A stretch of DNA of 64,000 bases from JBBQYD01 sp942493075. GTDB lineage: Bacteria; Verrucomicrobiota; Verrucomicrobiia; Limisphaerales; UBA8199. The notes under the pieces were generated by a model that searched no databases, was not told where the DNA came from, and saw only the letters and a list, made by a program, of their open reading frames with translations. Shown here piece after piece: positions 45,099 to 54,997 of the stretch. The number at the start of each line of letters is the position of its first letter. Position 1 is the stretch's first letter. Location of the stretch: contig OW818681.1 in assembly GCA_942493075.1 (NCBI GenBank), positions 3,410,001 through 3,474,000 of the forward strand, written 5' to 3'. The position numbers and the translations under genes were made by a program.

Positions 45099-46841
45099 CT
45101 AGGCTTGCGGAGGCATGCCGATCTCAGTGGTAAGCCGGTTGGCCGCTTCGGCGTCCACCCACCTGACCAGCGCCAGGAAATTCAGCAAGGTCGGGCTGTC
45201 CGCCTTGGCCCTAAAAAGGTTCTTCAGGCTGTTCAGAACCTTCTGGTAGGTGGCGGCATATTTTTCGTGCATCAGGCGGGTCACGTAGGTTTCCATGATC
45301 GGCCGGGCGATAGGGTCAGTTCGACCATCAGCCAGGTAGGGCAGTTGGCAGAAGACGCGAATCAACGACATCGGATCGACCTCGGTTAATGTGATCCAGC
45401 TTTGTCGGATCTCATCTCCATCATACTTGGCTCGCAGCCGGTCCCGGAAGGAGGCGGCAATGCTGGCCGGGTCGTTACGTTGAACAAACTGATCTTTGAT
45501 CCGATTCCATGCCTGCACACGTTCAAGGTCCGGGGGCAGCGCAGCGTCACCTTTAGGCTCATCCATGCCTTCGATCCCCAAGGCGCCTGCGATTGCCTTG
45601 ATCAATTCCTCTGAGTCACTGCGCCGCAACCGATCTGTATGGAGTATTCCCCGGAGAACCGGTTTCTGCATCGTCGGATCGATCAACTGAATCAGCGGTT
45701 GGATATCCTCGGGCTTCGGGTTGGAGCGGAGCGGCACGAGTGCCTTAACGAACTCGGGCACGATTTCGTCCAGATCGGCCACCTTCGGCGCGCGCAATCG
45801 AAGCACATACTTTAGCAGTTTGGCGGTGCCACCACCCTTGCCAATGTTGTTAATGACCATCTGCCGATGATCTGTGCTGGTAATGTAGCTCAGCAACTTT
45901 TCCGCCCGCTCGATGAGCTTGAGATCAAACTTGTCCGAACCACCTCCCAGCACCAACTGCTCAATGGCGCCCGGCAACCGTTGCGCAAAAACCACATCGA
46001 CGGCTTCCGTATGCTGGTTATCGTAAAAATGCAGCAAATCGATAATGAAGGAGAGCGATTGAAATGCGATGTGTTGCACACGCGCGGCTTCAGATCCAGA
46101 ACGGCTGGCTCGAACCTGCTCGTACAGTTTCCGGAGGGCCTCTTGTTTCTCCGGAGCCAGTCCCTGCGCCTGTGGCAGCAGTTCGGGAAACTCACGTCTA
46201 AACGCGAGCACAATCTCATCGGGCTTTGGATGGGGATTGAGCTTCGGGTCAGTCGTCATGTCGCTGAATAGACCTAAAGCCGCCTCACCGAACTCTCTGG
46301 CCACGCGGTCTCGCGGCACTTGACCCTTCACATAACAGCGGCGAGCACGGACAGCGGAAGGCTTGTAGAAAACCTCTGGATCATCAATCAGTGCCGTGAG
46401 CATGTCCCGCTCGAAAGGCGCTCCGCATTCGCACAATTCCTCGACCAATGGTTTCACGGCGGCACGAAGATCGGCCTTGGCATGTTCCAGCGTCTTGATT
46501 AGGTCGGGCTGCTCCATCGGTGCATCAGACCCGCCTTTGACAATGGCGTTCAGGAAATGGTTTACGTTGTTGTTGTGTTCAACGAGGCGTGAGACCAGCA
46601 CCCCGATATCATTGATCGGAAGTTTGCTGATCAATGTGGTCAACAAGACTACAAGCTCGCTGTGCGACTTCTGCCGGTGCGCGATGACGGTTTCGAGCAT
46701 GGCTCGCAGGGCCTTGTTCTCGTGCTCAAGCGCGCCACGCGCCGCCTCGAGCTCTTTGGTTTTAAGCACCAGCTCGTTCCAACCGTGTTGAATAGTCTCC
46801 ACGGGGACGGAGGGAGCTGCCTCGGTAACGCTATCTGTCAT
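45099..46841 (-). CDS. Large helical protein of unknown function
   Basis: A 580-residue soluble protein, almost all alpha-helical with Leu/Glu/Arg-rich segments. Residues about 20-60 form a coiled coil (ELVLKTKELEAARGALEHEN). At about 140 lies LCECGAPFERDML, and further on LSYITSTDHRQMVINNIGKG. The C-terminal third (LTEVDPMSLIRVFCQLPYLA) is HEAT-like. No motif suggests an enzyme. The frame is open to 46961, but MTDSVTEAAP at 46841 fits better. It ends 3 nt from the AKR stop (convergent) and is divergent from the release-factor-like gene. Family unrecognised. Confidence 0.7.
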   Translation of the reverse strand: MTDSVTEAAPSVPVETIQHGWNELVLKTKELEAARGALEHENKALRAMLETVIAHRQKSHSELVVLLTTLISKLPINDIGVLVSRLVEHNNNVNHFLNAIVKGGSDAPMEQPDLIKTLEHAKADLRAAVKPLVEELCECGAPFERDMLTALIDDPEVFYKPSAVRARRCYVKGQVPRDRVAREFGEAALGLFSDMTTDPKLNPHPKPDEIVLAFRREFPELLPQAQGLAPEKQEALRKLYEQVRASRSGSEAARVQHIAFQSLSFIIDLLHFYDNQHTEAVDVVFAQRLPGAIEQLVLGGGSDKFDLKLIERAEKLLSYITSTDHRQMVINNIGKGGGTAKLLKYVLRLRAPKVADLDEIVPEFVKALVPLRSNPKPEDIQPLIQLIDPTMQKPVLRGILHTDRLRRSDSEELIKAIAGALGIEGMDEPKGDAALPPDLERVQAWNRIKDQFVQRNDPASIAASFRDRLRAKYDGDEIRQSWITLTEVDPMSLIRVFCQLPYLADGRTDPIARPIMETYVTRLMHEKYAATYQKVLNSLKNLFRAKADSPTLLNFLALVRWVDAEAANRLTTEIGMPPQA

Positions 46842-46961
46842 TCCGTTCTTATTGTGACTCTTTGCCGAATCTTTTCCATCCCTTTTTTCTGCTTCGTGCT
46901 TTAAGTCTCCAGGCCTGAAAGTTGACTGGCGCAACGTGTACTGCCAGTTACACTCGCCCAC

Positions 46962-47372
46962 ATGGGTATGTTCCCGGTCAGCATGGAAAAGGAAGACCAG
47001 CTCGTGGCTCGGTTTGCCGCGCTAGGCATTTCCGAAACGGATGTGGAGGAAAGTTTCGTTCGCTCCGGCGGGCATGGCGGACAGAACGTAAACAAGACGG
47101 CCACATGCGTGATGCTTCTGCACGTTCCGACCGGCCTCCAGGTTAAGTGCCAGCACACCCGTCAGCAGGGCCTTAACCGCTACACAGCTCGCAAGGTCCT
47201 GGCTGATAAAATCGAGGAACTCCAAAAGGGCAAGCTCTCCGCGATACAGCAGGAACGGGAAAAGATACGGCGCCAGAAGCGCCGCCGAAGCCGCCGCTCG
47301 AAGCAGCGTATCCTTGCAGATAAAGCGCATCAATCGGATAAGAAGCGCACCCGGCGGGCTGTGGATGATTAG
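46962..47372 (+). CDS. Peptide chain release factor-like protein (GGQ, RF-H/ArfB type)
   Basis: A 136-residue protein with the peptidyl-tRNA hydrolysis motif SGGHGGQNVNKTATCV (GGQ at about 39-41) and the following QVKCQHTRQQGLNRYTARKV. It lacks the codon-recognition domain of RF1/RF2 and ends in a long basic tail (EKIRRQKRRRSRRSKQRI), as in ribosome-rescue factors of the ArfB/YaeJ and mitochondrial mtRF-R types. It probably releases nascent chains from stalled ribosomes. Starts at 46962, 46968 or 46983 are possible, none with a strong ribosome binding site. Confidence 0.85.
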   Translation: MGMFPVSMEKEDQLVARFAALGISETDVEESFVRSGGHGGQNVNKTATCVMLLHVPTGLQVKCQHTRQQGLNRYTARKVLADKIEELQKGKLSAIQQEREKIRRQKRRRSRRSKQRILADKAHQSDKKRTRRAVDD

Positions 47373-47455
47373 CACGGGCCGGAGTTCTGGTCCGAGACCT
47401 GTTAGGCAGGTTCTTTCATTTGTGCGAAAGGACCTTCCAGAGCTATTCTGAACAC

Positions 47456-48264
47456 ATGGCGGTTTTTTACGACACGCATGCTCACCTTGCATATCCGGAT
47501 CTATCAGCAGAGCTGCCGGAGTTGCTTCGGCGTGCCCATGCGGCAGGGATCGACCGGATCATCACAATCGGCACGGATGCCGAGAGCAGCCAACGGTGTG
47601 TAGAGCTTGCCGAGCAGCATGAGGAACTCTACGCAGTCGTTGGATGGCATCCCTCCGATGCCATGGAAGCTCCGGCGGATGTCCGCCCATTTTTGCGGGA
47701 GTGCGGAGCGCATCCCAAAGTAGTGGCCCTGGGGGAGACAGGCTTGGATTATTACCGTCTCCCTGGCAAGGCAGACGGAGGCAACACGCGGCCGACCTGC
47801 CGATCAAAGAGAAACAAGCCGAGCTATTTCGCCAGCATCTCGAGGTGGCTGCCGAGTTGAAGCTGAACTGCGTGATCCACACTCGTGATTCACTGGAAGA
47901 CACACTGACTGCGTTGGAACCCTTCTCGCGGAGCGTCAGGGGCGTGTTCCACTGTTTCGCCAACGACGCAGCCGCCATGCGGCGCATCGTGGCCATGAAC
48001 TCATTGGTAAGCTTTACGGGGATTCTAACTTTCAAGAACGGGCAGAACATCAGGGATACCCTCCAGGCCACCCCGTTGGACAAGTTCATGTTGGAGACAG
48101 ATTCACCTTACCTGGCACCTGTGCCATATCGCGGCAAGCGTTGCGAACCGGCTTATGCGATAGAGACAGCCAAGGCTGCGACCGAAGTAAAGAACTGCAC
48201 CTTGGAAGAGCTTAGCGAAGCAACCTGCCAGACTGCGCGCGACTTCTTCAAAGGGCTCCAATAA
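47456..48264 (+). CDS. tatD: TatD-family metal-dependent DNase (one frameshift)
   Basis: Reconstructed at about 270 residues, the usual length. The metal ligands are present in both halves: YDTHAHLAY near the start, GETGLDYYR at about 98, HTRDSLEDTL, VFHCFAND, and ETDSPYLAPVPYRGKRCEP. The frame from 47456 breaks between 47783 and 47790 (GGCAACACGCGGCC); the other frame then continues in family sequence, PIKEKQAELFRQHLEVAAEL, to 48264. One base has been lost, so as read the gene is interrupted; a sequence error is plausible because both halves are otherwise intact. It acts as a 3'-5' exonuclease/repair nuclease in the family. Confidence 0.88.
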
Positions 48265-48287
48265 CCTCTCCCGAGTTCGACGAGCCT

Positions 48288-49733
48288 CTATGACGCCGGC
48301 GATTGAGGAGGAACGTTTGGCCTTGTGGATTCGTTCTCAACCCGGCTCATAACCGTCCCGGAACGCAAGCGTGTTCTCAATAGCTGGCCGGTGGACAGGT
48401 CGTCGCTGGACCGTACAACCGACCCGGTTTGAGCATCGGCCGTAATGGAGTAACCGCGTGCGAGCACCTGTTCAGGACCCAGGAGCCGCAACCGCGATTG
48501 CAAGGCCTCCACGCGGCTCCGCAATTGTTGTACCCTGTGTCGAGCCACCTCACCGAGCCTCTGACTCTCCTGGTGCAGGACGTCTCGGCGGCCGCGTAAA
48601 ACCAAGGCGGGACGCACCCTTGCCAGCCGATCCGCCAGAGCTCGCCAGCATTGATGCTTCTCACGCATGCCTTGCTTCAGGCATCGCGCAAGGCTGGCTT
48701 GGAAGTCATCCACACGCTGGCACTCCATCTCAAGCCTGCGTCGCGGATGCGCGCGCAAAAGCCGTTGGTGTACTTGTGCCAGTGTCGCATTCTTACCCTC
48801 CAATTGCTTTCGGACCAGGTATTGCAGGCGCTCTCCGGCTTCACCAAGAAACTGGCAGCTTGCTACGAAGCCTTCCGTGATAATTTCGGCAGCAGCGCTC
48901 GGAGTGGCTGCTCTGAAATCAGCCACGAAGTCACTGATGGTAAAATCAATCTCGTGCCCCACCGCCGAAACAACCGGCAAACCGGAAGCGTGAATGGCCC
49001 GTGCCACGACCTCCTCGTTGAAAGCCCATAGATCCTCCAGGCTCCCTCCCCCGCGTGTGACCAGGATAAGATCGATCCCTGGCTGGCCGGCCTGCAACCG
49101 GCGCTCGTGGTACTCGTTGAGCAAACCAATGGCTCCGGCGATCTCAGATGACGCGCCTGCCCCCTGCACACGGCACGGTGCCAGCAGAATCTTCAACGAC
49201 GGGTTGCGACGCTCAATCACGTGCAAAACGTCCTTGATCGCAGCGCCGGTGGGAGAGGTCACGAGGCCCAGCACCCGAGGGAAACGGGGCAACGGACGCT
49301 TGCGTTCATTCGCGAACAGTCCCTCCTGTTGCAGCTTGAGTTTGAGCTTCTCAAAGGCGGCTTGAAGCGCGCCCACGCCCTCCAACTCAACCTGCGTGAC
49401 GCGCAACTGGTATTGGCCACGGACTTCGTAAACGGTTAGCTCGCCCTGGAGGAGCACCTTGCGCCCGTCCTGCAACGCAGAGCGGTCTGCCTGGTACTCA
49501 CCCCTGAACAGCACACAGGAGACCTGGGCCGTGGCGTCTTTGAGTGTAAAATAGACATGACCGGAACTCTGAACGCGCAGGTTCGTCACCTCACCTGCGA
49601 CCCAAATCAAACCAATCTGTGACTCGAGCAGACGTCGCACCCGTCCCGTGAGTTCGGAGACCGAGTGGATCTTGCGCAACTCTTCCCGGGGAAAGAGCTC
49701 GCCGAAGTCCCACTGTGATTTGGTCGGTTTCAT
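48288..49733 (-). CDS. xseA: Exodeoxyribonuclease VII large subunit
   Basis: XseA with XseB degrades single-stranded DNA to short oligonucleotides. The 481-residue protein has the N-terminal OB fold (IGLIWVAGEVTNLRVQSSGH, VYFTLKDATAQVSCVLFRGE) and the catalytic core: RFPRVLGLVTSPTGAAIKDV, LVTRGGGSLEDLWAFNEEVV and AVGHEIDFTISDFVADFRAA. The helical C-terminus and ARGYSI motif follow. Its start overlaps the stop of the YmdB-like gene by 4 nt (ATGA). xseB is not seen in this window. Confidence 0.96.
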   Translation of the reverse strand: MKPTKSQWDFGELFPREELRKIHSVSELTGRVRRLLESQIGLIWVAGEVTNLRVQSSGHVYFTLKDATAQVSCVLFRGEYQADRSALQDGRKVLLQGELTVYEVRGQYQLRVTQVELEGVGALQAAFEKLKLKLQQEGLFANERKRPLPRFPRVLGLVTSPTGAAIKDVLHVIERRNPSLKILLAPCRVQGAGASSEIAGAIGLLNEYHERRLQAGQPGIDLILVTRGGGSLEDLWAFNEEVVARAIHASGLPVVSAVGHEIDFTISDFVADFRAATPSAAAEIITEGFVASCQFLGEAGERLQYLVRKQLEGKNATLAQVHQRLLRAHPRRRLEMECQRVDDFQASLARCLKQGMREKHQCWRALADRLARVRPALVLRGRRDVLHQESQRLGEVARHRVQQLRSRVEALQSRLRLLGPEQVLARGYSITADAQTGSVVRSSDDLSTGQLLRTRLRSGTVMSRVENESTRPNVPPQSPAS

Positions 49734-50536
49734 GCGGGCTGGGTCTGTTCGACGTCAGGCAAGAGTTCGTTCACACGCTCAATTCTCAGCGCGCGTCCGC
49801 TCGTCGCATCGATTTCCACCAGGGCTCCTTGCAAACGCACTTGTCCCTTGGCAACCTCGAATCGCGTGGGCATGCACGTCATGAACCGACGGAGAACCGG
49901 TTCGATCTCACGGCCGATGACACTTTCGTGAGGGCCAGTAAATCCACCATCACAGAGGAAGGCCGTGCCGCCTGGGAAAATTTGTTCATCTGCCGTTTGC
50001 ACATGCGTGTGAGTTCCTATGACGGCGCTCACCTGCCCGTCCAGCATGCGGCCCATGGCAATCTTTTCAGAGGTTGCTTCGGCATGCATATCAACGAAGA
50101 TAATCGGAGTGCGCTTCCGGAGCCGATCCACTTCAGCTAAGGCGCACGGGAAAGGGTTCTCCAAGGCGGCCATGAAAGTGCGGCCCTGCAGATTCAAAAC
50201 TCCCAGTGGGGGAAGACCGGGCAGTTCTAAAATTGTGCTGCCTTGCCCGGGAGTACCGGCAGGATAATTCGCGGGGCGCACAAACCGTGGTTCACCTTCC
50301 AGAAGCGCCGTGACTTCCTTCTGATCCCAAAGATGATCCCCGCAAGTGATCACGTTCACGCCGGCTGAGAAAAGCTCAGCAGCCGTCTTGACAGTGATGC
50401 CCGAACCGCCCGCTGAATTCTCGCCGTTGGCAACAACCACGTCGACCGCATGAGTTGCTCGCAGGCGCGGCACCAACTCTTTGACAGCGCGTCTGCCAGG
50501 TTGACCCACTATATCGGCGATGAAAAGCAACTTCAC
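49730..50536 (-). CDS. YmdB-family metallophosphoesterase
   Basis: A 268-residue metallophosphoesterase from a GTG start at 50536 (MKLLFIADIVGQPGRRAVKE). Metal ligands are in FIADIVG (Asp), VVANGENSAGG (Glu/Asn), VITCGDHLWDQKEV and FVDMHAEATSEK plus GTHTHVQTADE. The family includes YmdB, a 2',3'-cyclic nucleotide phosphodiesterase affecting biofilm and sporulation in Bacillus. The open frame reaches 50881, but the family starts at this GTG. It precedes xseA with a 4-nt overlap, a pairing often seen with YmdB/RNase Y regions, though rny is absent here. Confidence 0.9.
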   Translation of the reverse strand: MKLLFIADIVGQPGRRAVKELVPRLRATHAVDVVVANGENSAGGSGITVKTAAELFSAGVNVITCGDHLWDQKEVTALLEGEPRFVRPANYPAGTPGQGSTILELPGLPPLGVLNLQGRTFMAALENPFPCALAEVDRLRKRTPIIFVDMHAEATSEKIAMGRMLDGQVSAVIGTHTHVQTADEQIFPGGTAFLCDGGFTGPHESVIGREIEPVLRRFMTCMPTRFEVAKGQVRLQGALVEIDATSGRALRIERVNELLPDVEQTQPA

Positions 50537-50616
50537 CCGCACAACGTAGCGTTCGAAGCCCCGCACGCCAAACCAAAAGCCGCAGGGGCGTAATCCGTAA
50601 TGATCAGGGCAAGGAC

Positions 50617-51612
50617 CTACGCGTAGCTTGGAACCCCGATATCGGTCATGAGGAGCAGCCCGGGAGAGGCCTTGAGTATCCTCGGGGCAGCATTTACCAG
50701 GGAGGCGACTGTTGCGCCATCCCCTGCAACCCCGCCCTGCAGCATCAGGTTGAGGCCGGGTTCGCCCACGATCTGACAGGCATCGTGAGGATTTGGCGCG
50801 TCCAGATACATCCTCAGGTCGAGGGTCAGACAGAGTTTGCCTTTCACTTTCGCCTCGGCGCGTTGATGCAGACCGCAGCACTGCCCCTTCTTTACCTCCA
50901 CGTGGGGTGTCTTGATATCGTGGTCAGCGACCATTGCCTCGCACGTCTCAGTCAGATCCTCAAGCTGCCATCCCAGGCAATGAGCGATCAGTGCCGCCGA
51001 GTCTTTCAGACCGGCATGACCTGCTTTTCCAAGTGCGAATAACCGTTCAAATTCAGCAGGAGCCCAACCGCTGCCGATTTTTTTCTGCAACGGTCCCCGG
51101 CGAGTTGCCGCGTTTACCACGCGTTGAACATGAATCTCACGCACCTCGCGGCACACACCGGTAAGACATACCGGCACGACGTCCATCACAAATCCCGGGT
51201 TTACGCCTGTCCCCAACACCCGCGCACCATGCTCCTTGCACACGAGATCCAGCTTGCGCGCCAGGTCCGGCTCCCTGAGCGGCGGGTAAAGCAATTCCTC
51301 ACAAGAGGACACAACACTGATTCCAGCGCGCGCCATTGGCTCAACCTGCGCGACCGCGTCCTTGATTTTGGAAACCGCGGTATGAAAAATGACATCCGGT
51401 TTGGCCACTTTGAGCAACTCATCTAGGCTGCCGTAAACCTTGGCGTTGCCCAGGGAAGATACCCCGGTAACCTCGCTCAACGTTTTGCCAACCTTTGACG
51501 GATCGATGTCGATTCCGCCAACAATTTCCGCCCACGGTTTGGTTGCAGCGAGCTTGATGGTTTCCACACCGATAGGGCCCAAGCCAAATTGCGCGATTTT
51601 GATTTTGCTCAT
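50617..51612 (-). CDS. DapB-like NAD(P)-dependent dehydrogenase
   Basis: A 331-residue protein with an N-terminal Rossmann fold (IKIAQFGLGPIGVETIKLAA) and the GTGVNPGFVMDVVP motif of the dihydrodipicolinate reductase-like group, close to 2,4-diaminopentanoate dehydrogenase. ADPDVIFHTAVSKI-like text (KPDVIFHTAVSKIKDAVAQV) and SSCEELLYP belong to the same family. Length matches these relatives rather than true DapB (about 270). The substrate is unknown. It stands alone between the YmdB-like gene and the divergent ABC operon. Confidence 0.8.
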   Translation of the reverse strand: MSKIKIAQFGLGPIGVETIKLAATKPWAEIVGGIDIDPSKVGKTLSEVTGVSSLGNAKVYGSLDELLKVAKPDVIFHTAVSKIKDAVAQVEPMARAGISVVSSCEELLYPPLREPDLARKLDLVCKEHGARVLGTGVNPGFVMDVVPVCLTGVCREVREIHVQRVVNAATRRGPLQKKIGSGWAPAEFERLFALGKAGHAGLKDSAALIAHCLGWQLEDLTETCEAMVADHDIKTPHVEVKKGQCCGLHQRAEAKVKGKLCLTLDLRMYLDAPNPHDACQIVGEPGLNLMLQGGVAGDGATVASLVNAAPRILKASPGLLLMTDIGVPSYA

Positions 51613-51863
51613 GGTAGAGTGATCTATTGCCTGCCGAGGTCTGCCTCGGCGGGGCGTATTGTGTTACGGCGGCACTTTCCAATCAAGGGAGAAAGGAATG
51701 TTGGGAATGTTGAAACCATTGCGGGTATCAGGGGGACAGGCTAAGGTTGCGGGCATGTGGCTGTCAGCAAAGTCAACGGTTAGTGGCTCCATCAAAGTCC
51801 CGCCTGCGTTTACTTCCCGCGTTCGGCGGGTGAGCTAAGGCTCTGCTCTGACTTTCACGATTT

Positions 51864-52613
51864 ATGCCAGCCTCAGATCCAGCAACAACCACAACAGGCT
51901 CCCGCAAAGGGCCCGGAGTTTTCATGGTCCGGGCTCTGACCAAAACGTACGGTTCAGGCACCGCCGCCGTGCACGCCCTGGCCGGGGTGGATCTTGAGCT
52001 TTACGCTGGAGAACTCGTGGTGCTTCTCGGGCCTTCAGGCAGCGGCAAAACGACCTTGCTGAACAACCTTGGCGGCCTGGACGTTCCTACTTCGGGCGAC
52101 CTCCGTTACAAGGACATCAATCTGAAGACCGCATCGGAGGCTCAGCTCACCGCTTACCGGCGGGAGCGGGTTGGCTTCATTTTTCAGTTTTACAACCTGA
52201 TCCCCAGTCTTACGGCGCGCGAAAACGTGGCGTTAATTACCGAGATCGCCAGCCATCCGATGCGACCGGAAACCGCCCTGGAGATGGTTAATTTGGGGCC
52301 GAGAATGGATCACTTCCCGGCACAACTCTCAGGTGGGGAACAGCAGCGTGTGGCCATCGCCCGAGCGATTGCCAAACGACCGGAGGTACTTCTCTGTGAC
52401 GAACCCACCGGGGCGCTGGACGTGCGCACAGGCATTGTCGTGCTTGAGGCGATTCAGCGTGTTAACAAGGAATTGGGCACGCTCACGGTGGTGATTACCC
52501 ATAACGCTGTCATGGCGGATATGGCGGATAGAGTCATTTACTTTTCCGATGGCCGGGTGAACCGCATCAGGGAGAATTCCACCCCAGCTCCAGCCAACTC
52601 TCTGAATTGGTAG
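51864..52613 (+). CDS. MacB/LolD-type ABC transporter ATP-binding protein
   Basis: A 249-residue ATPase. Walker A GPSGSGKTTLLN is at about 56-67, signature LSGGEQQRVAIARAI at about 155 and Walker B VLLCDEPTGALDVRTG. This is the group that works with FtsX-type permeases, and the next gene is one. The stop codon (52611-52613) is 6 nt before the permease ATG. A second in-frame Met at residue 21 is a possible start. With the two following genes it makes a tripartite efflux or lipoprotein/lipid transport system; no outer-membrane TolC gene is present. Confidence 0.9.
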   Translation: MPASDPATTTTGSRKGPGVFMVRALTKTYGSGTAAVHALAGVDLELYAGELVVLLGPSGSGKTTLLNNLGGLDVPTSGDLRYKDINLKTASEAQLTAYRRERVGFIFQFYNLIPSLTARENVALITEIASHPMRPETALEMVNLGPRMDHFPAQLSGGEQQRVAIARAIAKRPEVLLCDEPTGALDVRTGIVVLEAIQRVNKELGTLTVVITHNAVMADMADRVIYFSDGRVNRIRENSTPAPANSLNW

Positions 52614-52618
52614 AAGGC

Positions 52619-54985
52619 ATGATCAGCCATCTCGATCGCAAACTCTGGCGCGATCTGCGCCGAATGAAAGGCCAAGCCGTCGCGGTTGCGCTGGTTATGG
52701 CCTGCGGTCTGGCGATGATGATCATGGCACGCAGCCTGATTTATTCCCTGGATTCAGCCCGGGACAATTACTATCAGGCTAACCGGTTTGCGGAAGTCTT
52801 CGTGAACTTGAAACGCGCTCCGAACGATCTGGTCGCCCGGTTGGCCACGATTCCAGGAGTGGCAGCGGTCCAGCCTGCCATCGCAGTCCAGGTAACTCTG
52901 GATATCCCAGGTCTCGATGAGCCGGCCAGCGGTATGGTGCGCTCGTTGCCTGATTACGGATCTCCGCAGTTGAACCTGCTCTTCTTGCGCTCGGGCGCAT
53001 GGCTTCCACCAGATGCCGCCGACCATGTGCTCGTCAGCGAGGCCTTTGCCATAGCCAATCAACTGAAGCCCGGCGACCGAATCACCATGTTGTTGCATGG
53101 CAAACGTCAGGAACTGAAAATCTCTGGCATCGTTCTCTCGCCGGAGTTCATCTTTGAATCACGCCCTGGAGCCGCCCTCCCTGACAACCGGACTTACGGC
53201 ATCTTCTGGATGCAGTATAAGAGCCTGGCAACGGCATTCGATCTGTATGGTGCCTTCAACTTCGCCTCCCTATCGCTCGCTCCGGGAATGCCCGAAGGTC
53301 CCGTCATAGCCGAACTGGATCGGATACTGACTCCCTATGGCGGACGGGGAGCTTACGGGCGGGAAGATCACCCGTCACACATTCGCGTCTCGGATGAAAT
53401 CCGGGTGCTGCGAACCGTCTCGATAGGTTTCCCAGTGGTGTTTCTCAGTGTAGCCGCCTTCATGACCCACGCCGTCCTGGCACGGCTATTGGCGATGCAG
53501 CGCGAGCAAATAGCCATTCTCAAAGCTTTTGGGTACTCCAATCGTTCGATCGTTGTTCATTATCTTAAATTCGCCCTGGTGATGGTGGCTGGCGGCACGC
53601 TGGCTGGTGGACTCGGTGGCGTGGCCCTGGGACATCGACTTGTGCTGATGTACCACCGGTTTTTCCGTTTCCCCGACCTGAGCTTCCAACTGGATCAAAC
53701 TGCTTTCCCTCTCGCGCTCTTTGTGAGTGCGGCTGCGGCCACACTGGGTGTTTTCAACGCCGTCCGCCGCGCCGCCAAATTGCCACCTGCGGAAGCGATG
53801 CGTCCTGAACCACCGGCCCGCTATCGCCCTGCCCTGGTCGAACGCACCGGGATCGGTCATTTCCTCTCGCATACATTCCGAATCGCCATCCGCAACCTGG
53901 AACGCAAGCCAATGCAAGCGGTCTTCACAATCGCCGGGCTGGCGCTGGCGACGGGCATTCTGATCGTGCCGAATGCGTTTCGAGATGGCGTGACGGAGGT
54001 CCTGGATTTCCAATGGGATGTTGTTCAACGCCAGGACGTGTCGGTAGGATTGATTGAACCGGATAGTGTGCGAGTCAAACACCTGTTCCGCCATTTGCCC
54101 GGCGTGGTCGCCGTCGAGCCAGTGCGCGGCGCGTTTGTCCGGATCAGCCACGGACATCAGCGGCGCCAGCTCGGCATACAGGGTGTCCCGTGGAACGGTT
54201 TGCATAACCGCGTTATCAATGATGCGTCGAAAGCCCTGCCCCTTCCTGAAAACGGGTTGATCGTCTCTTCCAAGCTCGCGCAGGTGCTTGGGGCAAAGGT
54301 CGGCGACGACCTGCTCATCGAAGTCCTTGAGGGCAAACGCCCCACGAAATATGTGCGGCTCGTCGGTCTTGCTGAGGATTTCGCCGGGATGGCGGCCTAC
54401 ATGGACATCAAGGCTCTGAACCGATTGCTTGAGGAGGGCGATGTTATCACCGGAGCAACCTTCCGCATTGATCAGGCGCAGCGCGCGCTTTTTCTGAAGG
54501 AGCTTAAAAACATTCCGCGCATTGCCTGGGTGGCTATTAAAGAATCGCTGCGGGAGAATTTCCGCCAGACAACGGCGGCGAGCATCGGGCTCATTCAAAA
54601 GATCTACATGATTTTTGCGATGGTCGTGGCATTCGGCGTCATATACAACAATGCCCGTATCTCGCTGGCGGAACGAGCGCGCGAACTGGCGACACTTCGG
54701 GTCGTGGGGTTTTCCCGGCGTGAAGTTGGAGCCGTGCTGATTACCGAGTTGATCATTCTAGGCCTGATCGCTGTGCCGCTGGGGTTACTTGTGGGCACGG
54801 GTTTTGCCACGGTGATTGTAGGCTCGGTAAATACCGAGACAGTGCGGCTGCCGCTTGTTCTCACAGCATCCAATTACGCATTCGCGGTGCTGGTCGTCAG
54901 CATCGCTTCGAGTTGTTCGGCGCTGGTAGTGCTTCGGAAGTTGCATCAGTTGGATTTGGTGGGCGCTTTGAAAGCACCCGAATAG
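52619..54985 (+). CDS. FtsX-like ABC transporter permease
   Basis: A 788-residue permease built from two MacB-like halves. An N-terminal membrane segment (AVAVALVMACGLAMMIMARS) leads to a periplasmic domain (residues about 45-250), then a cluster of three membrane segments (VSIGFPVVFLSVAAFMTHAV and following). A second segment near 445 (FTIAGLALATGILIVPN), a second periplasmic domain and a final three-segment FtsX domain (MIFAMVVAFGVIYNNARISL, LIILGLIAVPLGLLVGTGF) follow. The ATPase is 5 nt upstream and the adaptor 12 nt downstream, so they are one operon. ATG 52619 was chosen; TTG 52607 is in frame. Confidence 0.9.
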   Translation: MISHLDRKLWRDLRRMKGQAVAVALVMACGLAMMIMARSLIYSLDSARDNYYQANRFAEVFVNLKRAPNDLVARLATIPGVAAVQPAIAVQVTLDIPGLDEPASGMVRSLPDYGSPQLNLLFLRSGAWLPPDAADHVLVSEAFAIANQLKPGDRITMLLHGKRQELKISGIVLSPEFIFESRPGAALPDNRTYGIFWMQYKSLATAFDLYGAFNFASLSLAPGMPEGPVIAELDRILTPYGGRGAYGREDHPSHIRVSDEIRVLRTVSIGFPVVFLSVAAFMTHAVLARLLAMQREQIAILKAFGYSNRSIVVHYLKFALVMVAGGTLAGGLGGVALGHRLVLMYHRFFRFPDLSFQLDQTAFPLALFVSAAAATLGVFNAVRRAAKLPPAEAMRPEPPARYRPALVERTGIGHFLSHTFRIAIRNLERKPMQAVFTIAGLALATGILIVPNAFRDGVTEVLDFQWDVVQRQDVSVGLIEPDSVRVKHLFRHLPGVVAVEPVRGAFVRISHGHQRRQLGIQGVPWNGLHNRVINDASKALPLPENGLIVSSKLAQVLGAKVGDDLLIEVLEGKRPTKYVRLVGLAEDFAGMAAYMDIKALNRLLEEGDVITGATFRIDQAQRALFLKELKNIPRIAWVAIKESLRENFRQTTAASIGLIQKIYMIFAMVVAFGVIYNNARISLAERARELATLRVVGFSRREVGAVLITELIILGLIAVPLGLLVGTGFATVIVGSVNTETVRLPLVLTASNYAFAVLVVSIASSCSALVVLRKLHQLDLVGALKAPE

Positions 54986-54997
54986 CAGGATTTGACA

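Noticed and set aside
53486..54598. 370-codon minus-strand open frame
   Set aside because: It lies wholly antisense to the FtsX permease gene, whose family motifs are clear; a shadow of high-GC coding sequence.
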